Positions 53,823 to 63,168 of a DNA stretch of 64,000 nucleotides are shown piece by piece (position 1 is the stretch's first letter; the number at the start of each line of letters is the position of its first letter). This stretch comes from Tritrichomonas musculus (lineage: Eukaryota; Parabasalia; Tritrichomonadida; Tritrichomonadidae): the NCBI GenBank assembly GCA_039105265.1, contig JAPFFF010000061.1, positions 682,001-746,000 of the forward strand, in the 5' to 3' direction. The translations under genes and the position numbers were made by a program. The notes under the pieces are model-generated. The model made no database searches, was not told the origin of the DNA, and saw only the letters and a list, made by a program, of their open reading frames with translations.

Positions 53823-56706
53823 ATACTGCAAGTATATTTTCACTTATAATACTAGTAATAATTCCCACTGTCATTCTTCTTATTTTTGCAGTAATAGCAG
53901 TAGCACCAGCAAGAATCTTTAGTTTATTGTCATCATCTATGAAAACTTCATCTCCCACGCAATAGCAACTCGAGTCTGTAACACGCACAAGATAATCGCC
54001 GTGACTGGCAAACGTAATTGCGCTATGTTTGGTATCTATACTAGTACAAATTCCTACGTACTCTTTCCATGTTCCTTGTGTTTTCACAGAGCAAATACAG
54101 TCAGTGGTATCCTCTGTTGTAGAAACTTCCCAAATATCATTCTTTCTCTTGTACACGTTTCCAGTAAGATAGACGGGAGTTCCAACTATGAAATCAGAAA
54201 TAGAGTTTACAGAAGTTTCTATGGGAGCGTAGTGTGTAATAGTAGTACTATTTGATATTGTTCCTGTTATTGTTCCTGATACACGCAAATTACCACCAAC
54301 ATTTAAATTACTATATAGTGTAGTATTTGTATCTTGAAAACTTATTCTAGTAACATTTAAAAGTTGTCCAGCATCAACATTTATATTAAACTGGCCACAA
54401 CTTCCTTCTGTATTATATCTGTATGAGAATTCCGCACTTTTATCTTCATTTTCACCAAAAACTATATATTTACCCTTATTATTTTCATAACAAGCATTAA
54501 TAACCGTATTGTACTGCGGGTGTATATTTATTGTACCTTCTATAGTTGAATTCCCCGTAGTTTTCACATATTTTTCATTTGCTGTGACTTCTGTAAGTAG
54601 AGGTTTCTGATCCTCAAGATTACAGGGATTTGCTAATAAAGTTTGTTTGTCATCTTTATCGTAATGAAGAATAATATTATCATTTATATCACTTATTAAA
54701 AAACCACAGGGTGTAGCTCCAAAACTAGCTTCATTATAAGAAGAATCATAATTCACAATCTTTAAAGCTGGATTTCCATAATGTGATTCTAGAGATACAC
54801 ATTTATTATTATCTGTGTTTGTCATCACTATAGAATTCTTTTCTGCATCATACTTAAACAAATTATATTTTGTTAGTTCTTCTACTAATTTTACAGTAGG
54901 CACAGCAACATCATTTGTGGTAGAACTTTCATCATACTGCTGTGAATTTACTACAGTTGGAATATCTGTCTTGAGAGCATATGGTTCTAGATCAGGAATT
55001 GCAGGAATATCACTTTTCAGAGCACAGTCGCTATTTTGCACTTCTTCTAGATAATTTTCTGGAATATAACATTCTCTGCCTTTATAAGTTGATTTCACTA
55101 ATTTTTCATTAATACGGTACTCAAAAGCGGAAGAAATAAGATCATACATACTATCATGTATATACAATATTTTTAGGTTACGACAATCCGAAAACATACT
55201 GTTACACGACGATAATTCAACTGTAGCCGCTGTGATTATGTTTGAAATATCTAAAACTTCTAAAGAAACACAATGAGAACACAAACTGTCTATATTTACC
55301 ACATTCCTCGAATAAAACATAGATAAATCAGCTTCCTTTAGTTTAAAACACTGTTCACACGTATCAAAGAAAAGAGTAAATAAATTATTGCTATATCTCT
55401 TATCAAATTTTATAGTCTCTAGGTTATTACACTTAAATATTAAATTTGTACATGATTTAACATTAGAAATATCAAAGTTGGTAAGATCAATATGAATTAC
55501 GGTTTTAGAACAATTTCCAAAAGTATACAAAGAAGTTATATCTCTACCATTGAAATCAGTAGCAACAGAGATACTTGAAGGACAATTAGCGTTAAGCCGA
55601 ATAGAATTAAACTTAGTAAACTTATCATTGTATACTATACTTGGAACAAACTTTGTTAACTTCGCTACTGTTTCTAGAGTAGTGATCTTATTATCACTAA
55701 CATTATAAGTATAATCACCGTAAGTAAAAACATTTTCAGTGATATTCTTTACAAACAATATTGTAGTTTCACTATCGACCTTGCATTTTATATACCCGAC
55801 TTTATCACTCTCATAAGCAACATAACTTGAAACATACTCAGCTGTATCTTCTATTTTTACATATACTTCTTTGTCATTTGCACTTATATTATGTGTGATA
55901 GGAAAAGATTTAGAAGTTCCATCTTCAAATATAGCTTTTATAGCTAGAGTACACTCTTTTCTATTATATCTTTCATCTGCAGCAACTTCTGTAAGTAGAG
56001 GTTTCTGATCCTCAAGATTACAGGGATTTGCTAATAAAGTTTGTTTCTCATCTTTATCGTAATGAAGAATAATATTATCATTTATATCATTTATTAAAAA
56101 CCCACAGGGTGTAGCTCCAAAACTAACTTCATTATAAGAAGAATCATAATTCACAATCTTTAAAGCTGGATTTCCATAATGTGATTCTAAAGATACACAT
56201 TTATTATTATCTGTGTTTGTCATCACAATTTCATTTTTTTCTTCATTATACGTAAATAAATTATATTTCGTCGTCAAATCTTCTACTAATTTTACAGTAG
56301 GAACAACGTTATCATTTGTAGTAGAACTTTCATCATACTGCTGTGAATTTACTATAGTTGGAATATCATCTTTTAGTCTATATTTTTCATCTGCAACAGC
56401 TGTAGTTAAGAGAGTTGTATCTTCATAAATAAGATCATTTTTCTTGCGATATTCATTTTCAAGTTCCTTATTTGAAACATAATTCAGGATTTCTTTATTA
56501 AATTCTTCGGTCTTAAGAAACTCAAATAAGTCTGTAGAAAGTGCATATGGTTCCAACATTTTTTTGATTTCCTCAACATTTATATTCGGACTTGAACTAA
56601 CTCCACCTTGACACGAGTATTTTCTTATATATTCTATGATAAGCTCGTCTATAGTATTTACTTTCTTAATACTGCCAGCCTGCTCTATTGTGAACATTTT
56701 GGACAT
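53812..56706 (-). CDS. fibre/spike-like protein with BspA-like repeats, 964 aa
   Basis: Shares its start (MFTIEQAGSIKKVNTIDELI after three residues) and its last ~150 residues with the fibre at 1374, but has a different middle. Parts: shaft-like repeats ('YALSTDLFEFLKTEEFN'), a ~130-residue module present twice (about 113-242 and 580-708), and between them leucine-rich repeats of the BspA/DUF285 type: 'FGNCSKTVIHIDLTNFDISN', 'CEQCFKLKEADLSMF', 'FSDCRNLKILYI'. BspA-like repeats are common in surface proteins of trichomonads and bacteria. A receptor-binding fibre is the likeliest role. It is divergent from 56712 with 14 bp between starts if the inner ATG is used. Confidence 0.6.
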   Translation of the reverse strand: MSKMFTIEQAGSIKKVNTIDELIIEYIRKYSCQGGVSSSPNINVEEIKKMLEPYALSTDLFEFLKTEEFNKEILNYVSNKELENEYRKKNDLIYEDTTLLTTAVADEKYRLKDDIPTIVNSQQYDESSTTNDNVVPTVKLVEDLTTKYNLFTYNEEKNEIVMTNTDNNKCVSLESHYGNPALKIVNYDSSYNEVSFGATPCGFLINDINDNIILHYDKDEKQTLLANPCNLEDQKPLLTEVAADERYNRKECTLAIKAIFEDGTSKSFPITHNISANDKEVYVKIEDTAEYVSSYVAYESDKVGYIKCKVDSETTILFVKNITENVFTYGDYTYNVSDNKITTLETVAKLTKFVPSIVYNDKFTKFNSIRLNANCPSSISVATDFNGRDITSLYTFGNCSKTVIHIDLTNFDISNVKSCTNLIFKCNNLETIKFDKRYSNNLFTLFFDTCEQCFKLKEADLSMFYSRNVVNIDSLCSHCVSLEVLDISNIITAATVELSSCNSMFSDCRNLKILYIHDSMYDLISSAFEYRINEKLVKSTYKGRECYIPENYLEEVQNSDCALKSDIPAIPDLEPYALKTDIPTVVNSQQYDESSTTNDVAVPTVKLVEELTKYNLFKYDAEKNSIVMTNTDNNKCVSLESHYGNPALKIVNYDSSYNEASFGATPCGFLISDINDNIILHYDKDDKQTLLANPCNLEDQKPLLTEVTANEKYVKTTGNSTIEGTINIHPQYNTVINACYENNKGKYIVFGENEDKSAEFSYRYNTEGSCGQFNINVDAGQLLNVTRISFQDTNTTLYSNLNVGGNLRVSGTITGTISNSTTITHYAPIETSVNSISDFIVGTPVYLTGNVYKRKNDIWEVSTTEDTTDCICSVKTQGTWKEYVGICTSIDTKHSAITFASHGDYLVRVTDSSCYCVGDEVFIDDDNKLKILAGATAITAKIRRMTVGIITSIISENILAVFKS
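54581..54966 (-). repeat. duplicated fibre module, copy 1
   Basis: A direct repeat with 55979-56367, nearly identical over about 386 bp, in frame in the fibre gene. The two differ mainly by a few single bases and one extra codon. Confidence 0.85.
55979..56367 (-). repeat. duplicated fibre module, copy 2
   Basis: The partner of 54581-54966. The near identity indicates a recent duplication or gene conversion within the fibre gene. Confidence 0.85.
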
Positions 56707-56711
56707 AATAA
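56698..56711. promoter_or_regulatory. 14-bp divergent start-to-start spacer
   Basis: Between the fibre start (inner ATG, 56697) and the large conserved gene (56712). The same length as 4248-4261, with 12 of 14 bases shared by eye. Confidence 0.4.
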
Positions 56712-59411
56712 ATGATGTTCGACATAGATGAAGAAATTATCAAGAGCCAAGTAAAAAATAAAGACTATAGAAATATGCTAGTGTTTATGTATGTAAACTG
56801 GACTAGTGTGACTGACACAAATAAAGAAATTATTCTTTGGAATATCATAGAAGTTGCCAACAATTCTAAAAATTATGTAAAAGATGCCCAAGATAAACTA
56901 CAAGAAATGTTGACTTTTTACAAAACTAGACCTAAAGGGAGTCAACGCCAGAAAGCTGATTTAGCAAAAATATTAGAGTCAAAAGCAAAATATTTTCAAG
57001 ATATATCTTCATATGTGAAACCTACATCATATGTAAAACTTAATATTCCTAACAAAGCCAAACAAAAGAAACCTCCCCTAATTAATATTGTTGATGAGAA
57101 TCTGCGAGGGACAGAGGACCGAGCTGATGATACTGCTGAACTTAAAATAGAAGAGGAAGAAGAACCCGAATCTGATAAACATTATTACAGAAACAGATAT
57201 AATGAAGATTTATCTACGCTTACTAATATAATTGTACTTGAAAAAAATGTTGCAGATTCACTTTTGTTATACTACAGAATTGCAGATGATCCTGATAAAT
57301 ATCCTTTATTCAACAAAAAGGATACAAAGCAAATTAGGTCTCTTGTAGAAACTTTGACAAAGAATATTGATTCTAATAATAGAAACTCTGACAAGATTGC
57401 TGGGCTTGTGGAAGATTTGATGAAATTCGAAAATCAAAGAAGACAAACAAATATAGAAACTGTGAGCAAGCTTGCTGAAATTGACAAACAAAACTTACAA
57501 AACATGAGTAATGAAGAAAAAGAAAGGTTAGTAAACTCATATAATAAATCTTCTGCTGTAGATGCTGCACAGCTTCGTAAATTTGGTTTGTTAAATGAAA
57601 ATTTCACAGAAGAGAATCTCTATAGTTATTACAATCGTGCTTGCTCTCCAAAAGATGATTCTGATACCAGAGTAAGAAATCTTGTTTTACAGTTGCATGC
57701 TGCTATTCGTGAGACAAACATTTTTGATTCTACTACAGAACCTAAGAATAAAGAGCAACTCCAAAACTTATTAAAGTATATTTCCGAGAACGGAGATCGA
57801 GAAATCTTTTACAATATGAATAGCGATGACAATGAAAATGAATATTTTTTAGAACCTAAAACCATGTCACGAGAGGAAGTTATAGTATATAGTGATGATG
57901 ATGAAATTGATAATGATGATGAACTTAACAATCTAAATTCATCTATAGCAACCTTTAGAGATTCACTTAAACGTAAAGAAAGAAAAAAGTTAGAAGACCA
58001 AGAAATAAGGTTTGCTGATAGCGCTACTAAAAGATTTAAACCTTATGGTGAATTTAATCGTGAAAATACTTATATGCCAGATAAGGATTTTACAGAAGAT
58101 TTGTTGAAGAAACCTAAAAGAACTGTAGGTCAAAGAAAAAATAGAGATGTAAAAGATATACCAGATAAACTCAAAAGTTCTTTCAAAATAGCAAAATTAT
58201 CAGGAGACGGGGATGTTTCCTTTTACAATCAACAATTATTAGATATCATCATCAATGGTAATTTCCGTATAAAGTATATACCGAATGCAGCTACACGAGA
58301 TTTAGCACAAGAATATGCTTATAATCATGTAGATGATTCTGGACAACCTCGCTACAGGCTTCTTCCACCAAACACAAAAGATCCTAACGGAGTTAATATT
58401 ACAGATTTGAATGGAGATTTAGTTGATGATATTGTACTTGTAGATAAACGTGGAGTACCAAGAATTATTAACGGATATAAGATTGTTCGTGCTAGTCCAT
58501 ATAAGAAAGTATGGAAATCACAATTTAGATCACGTGAAGCTAGAAAAGAAACTCCATTTAATGTTTGGCTAGCAGCACAATTTGAAAAGTCTATCGACAA
58601 CGTTGATTGGGCCAAAGGTGAATATAAACTTAAAGAAACAGAAGAAATGCAAAAATATACAGATCATTATACGAAATTAGGTTTAGGAAAACCAAGAATA
58701 AGCAAAAGACTGTCTCCTAGCTCATACTGGGCATCTATTTTCTCTCATATCTGGAAGTTCTTTTGGGATGTAGCTTATCCAGAATACAAATCTGTAATCA
58801 GGCTTCTAAATTATCTAGGTTTATCAAATGCTATGTACATTATTGTTGTTGATCTTGGTGTCAAACGTGAAGTAGAAGCAAAAGAATTTAACGGTAAAAA
58901 ATTAACTTACCCTGCTTGGGTAAATTACAAACGAGATCACAAAGCAGCTTATAATGAAAGAGCAGGACCGAAAACTGTAAAAATAGGATCAGATTATATA
59001 AATCCTATCATAGATATCAAGACAGGAGAAATTCAAGTAGAAAATCTTGAAAAGAGTAATAAAACTCATGCTGCTTTCATTAGAATTCTAGAAAGATTAT
59101 TCCTATTGGTTTTTGCAGAAATACTCATGTTAGGTGAGAAACCTGGACAAGAAGCTATACAGGAACTTATACAAGAACAAGTTTTGTCTGCAGCACCAAA
59201 AGAAATTAAAGAAAACAAAGATTTCTATACAAAACGTCTAACAGCTATTGTAGATAAACTTTATGGTAGTGGTAGTGGATACGCAAATTATAAAGACCAG
59301 TACAAGAAACAACAAATAGAACGTAAGAGTGAAGTTCATCACTATGATATCAAAACCAAAGATGCTCTTTCAAGTGACGATAATGATAATGATGATGAAG
59401 ATGAAGCTTAA
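56712..59411 (+). CDS. large conserved Maverick protein, 899 aa
   Basis: The relative of 4262-6736. Shared parts: helical N-terminus, 'EEEEPES', 'YNKSSAVDAAQLRKFGLLN', 'NLYSYYNRACSPKDDSD', and the best conserved 'LLDIIINGNFRIKY', 'DLNGDLVDDIVLVDKRG', 'NGYKIVRASPYKKVWKSQ'. It ends in an acidic 'DDNDNDDEDEA'. It carries at residues ~128-138 the peptide DENLRGTEDRA, encoded by a 35-bp sequence that also occurs, reversed, in the gene at 59408. The A copy lacks it. Function unknown, probably structural. Confidence 0.75.
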   Translation: MMFDIDEEIIKSQVKNKDYRNMLVFMYVNWTSVTDTNKEIILWNIIEVANNSKNYVKDAQDKLQEMLTFYKTRPKGSQRQKADLAKILESKAKYFQDISSYVKPTSYVKLNIPNKAKQKKPPLINIVDENLRGTEDRADDTAELKIEEEEEPESDKHYYRNRYNEDLSTLTNIIVLEKNVADSLLLYYRIADDPDKYPLFNKKDTKQIRSLVETLTKNIDSNNRNSDKIAGLVEDLMKFENQRRQTNIETVSKLAEIDKQNLQNMSNEEKERLVNSYNKSSAVDAAQLRKFGLLNENFTEENLYSYYNRACSPKDDSDTRVRNLVLQLHAAIRETNIFDSTTEPKNKEQLQNLLKYISENGDREIFYNMNSDDNENEYFLEPKTMSREEVIVYSDDDEIDNDDELNNLNSSIATFRDSLKRKERKKLEDQEIRFADSATKRFKPYGEFNRENTYMPDKDFTEDLLKKPKRTVGQRKNRDVKDIPDKLKSSFKIAKLSGDGDVSFYNQQLLDIIINGNFRIKYIPNAATRDLAQEYAYNHVDDSGQPRYRLLPPNTKDPNGVNITDLNGDLVDDIVLVDKRGVPRIINGYKIVRASPYKKVWKSQFRSREARKETPFNVWLAAQFEKSIDNVDWAKGEYKLKETEEMQKYTDHYTKLGLGKPRISKRLSPSSYWASIFSHIWKFFWDVAYPEYKSVIRLLNYLGLSNAMYIIVVDLGVKREVEAKEFNGKKLTYPAWVNYKRDHKAAYNERAGPKTVKIGSDYINPIIDIKTGEIQVENLEKSNKTHAAFIRILERLFLLVFAEILMLGEKPGQEAIQELIQEQVLSAAPKEIKENKDFYTKRLTAIVDKLYGSGSGYANYKDQYKKQQIERKSEVHHYDIKTKDALSSDDNDNDDEDEA
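57093..57127 (+). repeat. 35-bp dispersed sequence, copy 1
   Basis: Identical, in reverse complement, to 59484-59518. In frame in the large conserved gene; both copies encode DENLRGTEDRA. Confidence 0.85.
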
Positions 59412-60858
59412 ATATTTAAAATAGAATCGTCGATTTCAGATGGAGATAGAACTTTTTTATTTTTGGTTTGTCTTCTTTTAGGTTCAGCTCGGTCCTCTGT
59501 CCCTCGCAGATTCTCATCTTTTACAATTCTCATACTTGCAGTATATGTTTTATTTAAATTTGGTGGTGGGAAAATTTGTTTTGAGCTCGAGCTTTGTGGT
59601 TGTTGTTGTTGTTGGGCCTTCGCGTAGGCTCGGCCGGAGCTTGGTTGTTGTTGGGATTTCGGTGCTGGTGCTGGTTTATCATCATCCATAACAAGATAGC
59701 CATATTGAATTTCCACAGGCTCACTATCACTATCACTATCACTAGGATAAACTTTCTTTTCTTCAGATTCTCATTATGTGCTCTTCTTATTCTATCTCTA
59801 ACAAGCTTTGTAGATTTTGGTATAATTTCTTTTTTCTTACCTCCTGCTGGCCGGAGCGCCACTGTCTTTTTTGGTACTGGGGGTTTTGGGGGTTTTGGTA
59901 CTTGAGTCGAACGTGCGTGATATAGAGGTAATGCTAGCCTCTGTTGATAAGGATGATTGTCAAATATTAAAGATTCATTTGGATCAATATCAAGTTCTGT
60001 TTTTTCTGTTGGAAAGTCATGTAAATTTGTATTTACATTAGCATTCTGTCTCTTATATATTATAGCTTTGTACCTACCCTCACCAACAAGATCATAAGGT
60101 TTGTTGTATATTATTTTTCCAGTTTGAATATCGAGCTTAGGAGCTTCATTGAATTTTCTTATTTCTTCTTGTCTCTTTTTATGATATTCAGCTTCTTTTT
60201 TCTTTTTCTTTTGTTCAGCCTTTTTCATTTGTTTTTCTTGTTCTTCTTTCTCTAATCTTCGTTTTTCTTTAAGTTCTGCTCTCTCTTGTGGAGATAAACA
60301 AGGAAATGTTGGAGGTTCTTGTGTACGAGCTCTATTATCCTGGTAACAGCAAAAATTATACCAGTGTTTTTGAGAATAATTTTTTGGTAAGATTTCTGGG
60401 TGAATTTGATCAACTTTTTGTGAAAGTTGGCTTACATACTTTTCTTTAATTTCATCATCACAATCAGGATCAAGTTTGAAAGGGTATATGAACTCACTTG
60501 ACTCTGTTAATTTACTTACAACTTTTATTTCTGCAAACTTTGGTTTGAAAGAATCAAGATTAAAAGCATATAATAATCTTGATTTACTATAATCTATATC
60601 TCTATCTTTCATTAGAACAACAACCTCCCTTCCACAAATAAAACGTATAACAAGAATTATTGTTGGAAAATAGTCTTCTTCAAGTTTGATATAGTAGCAT
60701 GGATATGTGTCTATTACAGCTTGTCCTTTGCTCAAGCACATTTTTGGTAATTCATATTTTATTGGAAAGGCGTATATCACATATCCTTTTGTACTAACAG
60801 CGAGTGTAGAATAATTTACATCATCACATACTATTTCTTTTCCTGGTCTGACAGACAT
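59408..60858 (-). pseudogene. unrecognised Maverick gene with K/E-rich and Q/P-rich parts, broken
   Basis: A start at MSVRPGKEIVCDDVNYST. The N-terminal ~210 residues look folded; then a K/E-rich coiled coil ('RLEKEEQEKQMKKAEQKKK'), a basic stretch, and a low-complexity Q/P/S end. It holds the position of the 401-aa gene in copy A, but similarity is hard to see. It looks broken, about one break. The tail carries the second copy of the 35-bp sequence (59484-59518) and GC-rich segments near 59620 and 59850. The 3' end overlaps the large conserved gene by 4 bp. Confidence 0.6.
59484..59518 (-). repeat. 35-bp dispersed sequence, copy 2
   Basis: Identical in reverse complement to 57093-57127. Compared with the matching place in copy B (near 27575), 27 bp (59487-59513) are extra, a multiple of three. 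Confidence 0.85.
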
Positions 60859-60860
60859 TT

Positions 60861-61190
60861 CTAATAAATAAGAAGACAACTTAGTATGAATGCAGAAGGT
60901 ACAATATCATTTCCGTAAAGATCTGTGAACCAGATTTTGTAATTTCGTTCATGTCCAAGAAACAAATATTTTCTATATTTGGTTTGTCTTCTGTTGGCCA
61001 ACATTATAAAATTATCACAGTAACCATATTGCTGAACTATATTACTGTGCACCATCAAATCTCCAACAAGAGTATCTTTCACTATTGCACCTACATACTG
61101 AACTACGATATACCTTTTGTTTCTGCTGCTTACAAATTCTAGAGGAAGCTGAAAATCTTTATCTTGTGTATGGAAATATTGTTTTGGCAT
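60861..61190 (-). CDS. candidate minor capsid (penton-like) protein, 109 aa
   Basis: The relative of 8114-8494, starting MPKQYFHTQDKDFQLPLEFV. Shares 'YIVVQYVGAIVKDTLVGDLM', 'CDNFIMLANRRQTKYRKYLF' and 'YKIWFTDLYGNDIVPSAF'. It begins 3 bp after the integrase stop. The same tentative assignment as at 8114. Confidence 0.45.
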   Translation of the reverse strand: MPKQYFHTQDKDFQLPLEFVSSRNKRYIVVQYVGAIVKDTLVGDLMVHSNIVQQYGYCDNFIMLANRRQTKYRKYLFLGHERNYKIWFTDLYGNDIVPSAFILSCLLIY

Positions 61191-61193
61191 TTA

Positions 61194-62330
61194 TTACAAA
61201 CCAAAGTACAATTTATAATCTGTACTAAGTTTATCATAGTTATCAGCAACTTTCTTGGTATATGCAATAGGAACTTGTGCTAGTTTATTATTTTGAAGTT
61301 TACAAATGACATTACCATTAGAGTATGCTAAGAAAGTTGCAATTTCATTAAAGACTCTTCTACGTTTATCAAATTTCTTTTCAGTCTTGCCATAATCAAC
61401 ATGAACAAGAATTATATTTCCTTTCTTGTATGTTAGTAGACCTTTGTGCTTCTGTTTCTGCTGTATTTCCTGTAATTTACTTCTCATCATTCTTATATAT
61501 CTCCATTCAAGGTCAGTATTATTTTGCATTTGTGCAGGTGTATAGTAAATATATTTTCCTGGTAACTTTACTTCTGTTTCATCTTCGTCAGTATAATTGT
61601 AGTTTCTTAGTCTTAAGGATCTATGAGGAGTATTATTATAGTAGAGTACCATTTGCTGCATAAAATTGTTGTTTGCTATTTTTGTGTCGTTTGCACCAAA
61701 AGAATTTCGTAAAGTTCGTATTACAGAGTCTACAGTCTTATGGGCGAGAGCAAATGGAGAAGAATTTACTACAAATTTGATTCTGTATACTGACCAAGAT
61801 TTAATAGAATTTACATCAAATTCGTCATTGTATGTTGGCAATATTTTCTTTAGTATTCCTGTGTTATGATTGTTAATAATTTCCTCTAGTATTTTATCCT
61901 TACCTCTCAAGTTACTTTCACGAACAATATTGTGAATTGCAGGAACAAATGAAACAGAATCATCTTCTAACCTAAGAGCAATAATATCATTCTTCACAGC
62001 AAGCAAACTTTTCTCTCCATCACACTTGATAGTAACAATATTTACATCATATTTCACAATAATATTTACAATTTCCTCTGATAACGTTCCTGCTTTTCGA
62101 TTTCCTATTGGCTCTACTATCAAGAATCTTGTATTAACGTTAATCATGACAAGGTAAATAGTGTTCTTCACAAACATTAAATCTACTTCCCAGCAACCAG
62201 GTTCGTTACTAAAATTAGGTTTCATATACTGGGCACAGGATTTAAGTCTATAATCTTGTACATATGGTTCTTTGGGGATGTTGTGAAATTCAAAATACTT
62301 GTACTTACTACTAAATGGGTATTTTAACAT
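61194..62330 (-). CDS. INT: Maverick integrase (rve/DDE family)
   Basis: The relative of 8488-9882, 378 aa from MLKYPFSSKYKYFEFHN. Core: 'NEPGCWEVDLMFV', 'YLVMINVNTRFLIVEPI', 'IKCDGEKSLLAV', 'VIRTLRNSFGANDTKI', 'YYNNTPHRSLRLRNY'. C-terminal 'YKKGNIILVHVDYGKTEKK' and 'RRRVFNEIATFLAYSNGN'. It looks whole. Confidence 0.85.
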   Translation of the reverse strand: MLKYPFSSKYKYFEFHNIPKEPYVQDYRLKSCAQYMKPNFSNEPGCWEVDLMFVKNTIYLVMINVNTRFLIVEPIGNRKAGTLSEEIVNIIVKYDVNIVTIKCDGEKSLLAVKNDIIALRLEDDSVSFVPAIHNIVRESNLRGKDKILEEIINNHNTGILKKILPTYNDEFDVNSIKSWSVYRIKFVVNSSPFALAHKTVDSVIRTLRNSFGANDTKIANNNFMQQMVLYYNNTPHRSLRLRNYNYTDEDETEVKLPGKYIYYTPAQMQNNTDLEWRYIRMMRSKLQEIQQKQKHKGLLTYKKGNIILVHVDYGKTEKKFDKRRRVFNEIATFLAYSNGNVICKLQNNKLAQVPIAYTKKVADNYDKLSTDYKLYFGL

Positions 62331-62393
62331 GAGAGTTTTTAATGAAAACAATATTGTGAGTTAAGGTTGAGGGGGGAAAACAAAAATAATCTA

Positions 62394-62437
62394 GGTCACC
62401 GGGAAATTCGGGTCACCGGGAAATTCGGGTCACCGGA
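62394..62437. repeat. 17-bp tandem repeat, about 2.6 units
   Basis: Unit ggtcaccgggaaattcg at 62394, 62411 and part at 62428. In the gap between the integrase and HNH genes; GC-rich for this region. Confidence 0.85.
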
Positions 62438-62469
62438 TAGAAACAAAAATAAGGAAAAATTTTTTTGAT

Positions 62470-62495
62470 TCGAGTCGGAGAAATCTCCGAGTCGA
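62470..62495. repeat. hairpin downstream of the HNH gene
   Basis: TCGGAGA-aa-TCTCCGA with a further 4-bp pairing after one mismatch. It lies 14 bp after the HNH stop, so it could mark its 3' end. Confidence 0.6.
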
Positions 62496-62508
62496 GTTTT
62501 CACATAAT

Positions 62509-63081
62509 TTAGTCTAGATCATGAAGTTTCTTAAATGTTGCAAGAGATATTTTAACTTTCTTTCCTTCAATTGTCATTGGAACAACATAGAAATTACCAC
62601 GTTTTCCTTCGTTGATGTACATTTTTCGGTATGAAATACCATTGTAGTAATAAAAATTGTTATCATAATAGTAATAATTCTCAAATTCATAACCATTGTA
62701 CTCTCTTACTATTATTGAATCTTCTGGAATTTCGTTTACATATTCATAGCGCACACCTTTATTTGATGTTGTATTTCTCATGTTTTCGCTTCTTGTACAC
62801 CACCTAAGATTCTCAAGATGATAATCAGCACGATCATGATTAATATGATCAACTTCTGTTTTATGCTCAGGATCATTATTTGGTATAAATTGTAGAGCTA
62901 TAAGTCTGTGCTTGAAATAATGTTTCTTATTTAACATAATTCTAGGATATCCTTTGTCATTATACTCCTTTACTTCATAATGATTATCTTTTCGTCTTAT
63001 CGTGAAAGGAAATGTTGATAGAATTTCATAATCATCATTGTTGAAAAGAGGAACAAATTCTGCAATATTTTCAGTTTCCAT
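62509..63081 (-). CDS. HNH homing-type endonuclease, 190 aa
   Basis: The relative of 29065-29667. 'DDYEILSTFPFTIRRKDNHY' (NUMOD4-like), 'FKHRLIALQFIPNNDPEH', HNH core 'VDHINHDRADYHLENLRWCT', then 'TRSENMRNTTSNKGVRYEYV', and a Y/N-rich end. It lies between integrase and capsid genes, a place that in copy A holds no HNH. The gap on its 3' side carries the tandem repeat and hairpin. Probably a free-standing mobile endonuclease. Confidence 0.8.
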   Translation of the reverse strand: METENIAEFVPLFNNDDYEILSTFPFTIRRKDNHYEVKEYNDKGYPRIMLNKKHYFKHRLIALQFIPNNDPEHKTEVDHINHDRADYHLENLRWCTRSENMRNTTSNKGVRYEYVNEIPEDSIIVREYNGYEFENYYYYDNNFYYYNGISYRKMYINEGKRGNFYVVPMTIEGKKVKISLATFKKLHDLD

Positions 63082-63168
63082 AATTTGTGTAAATCAAAAA
63101 TAAAATAAAATATGATTTTAGAAAATTATTATTTTTGAGAGTAGAAATTCCTACGGTCGAAATTTTAC

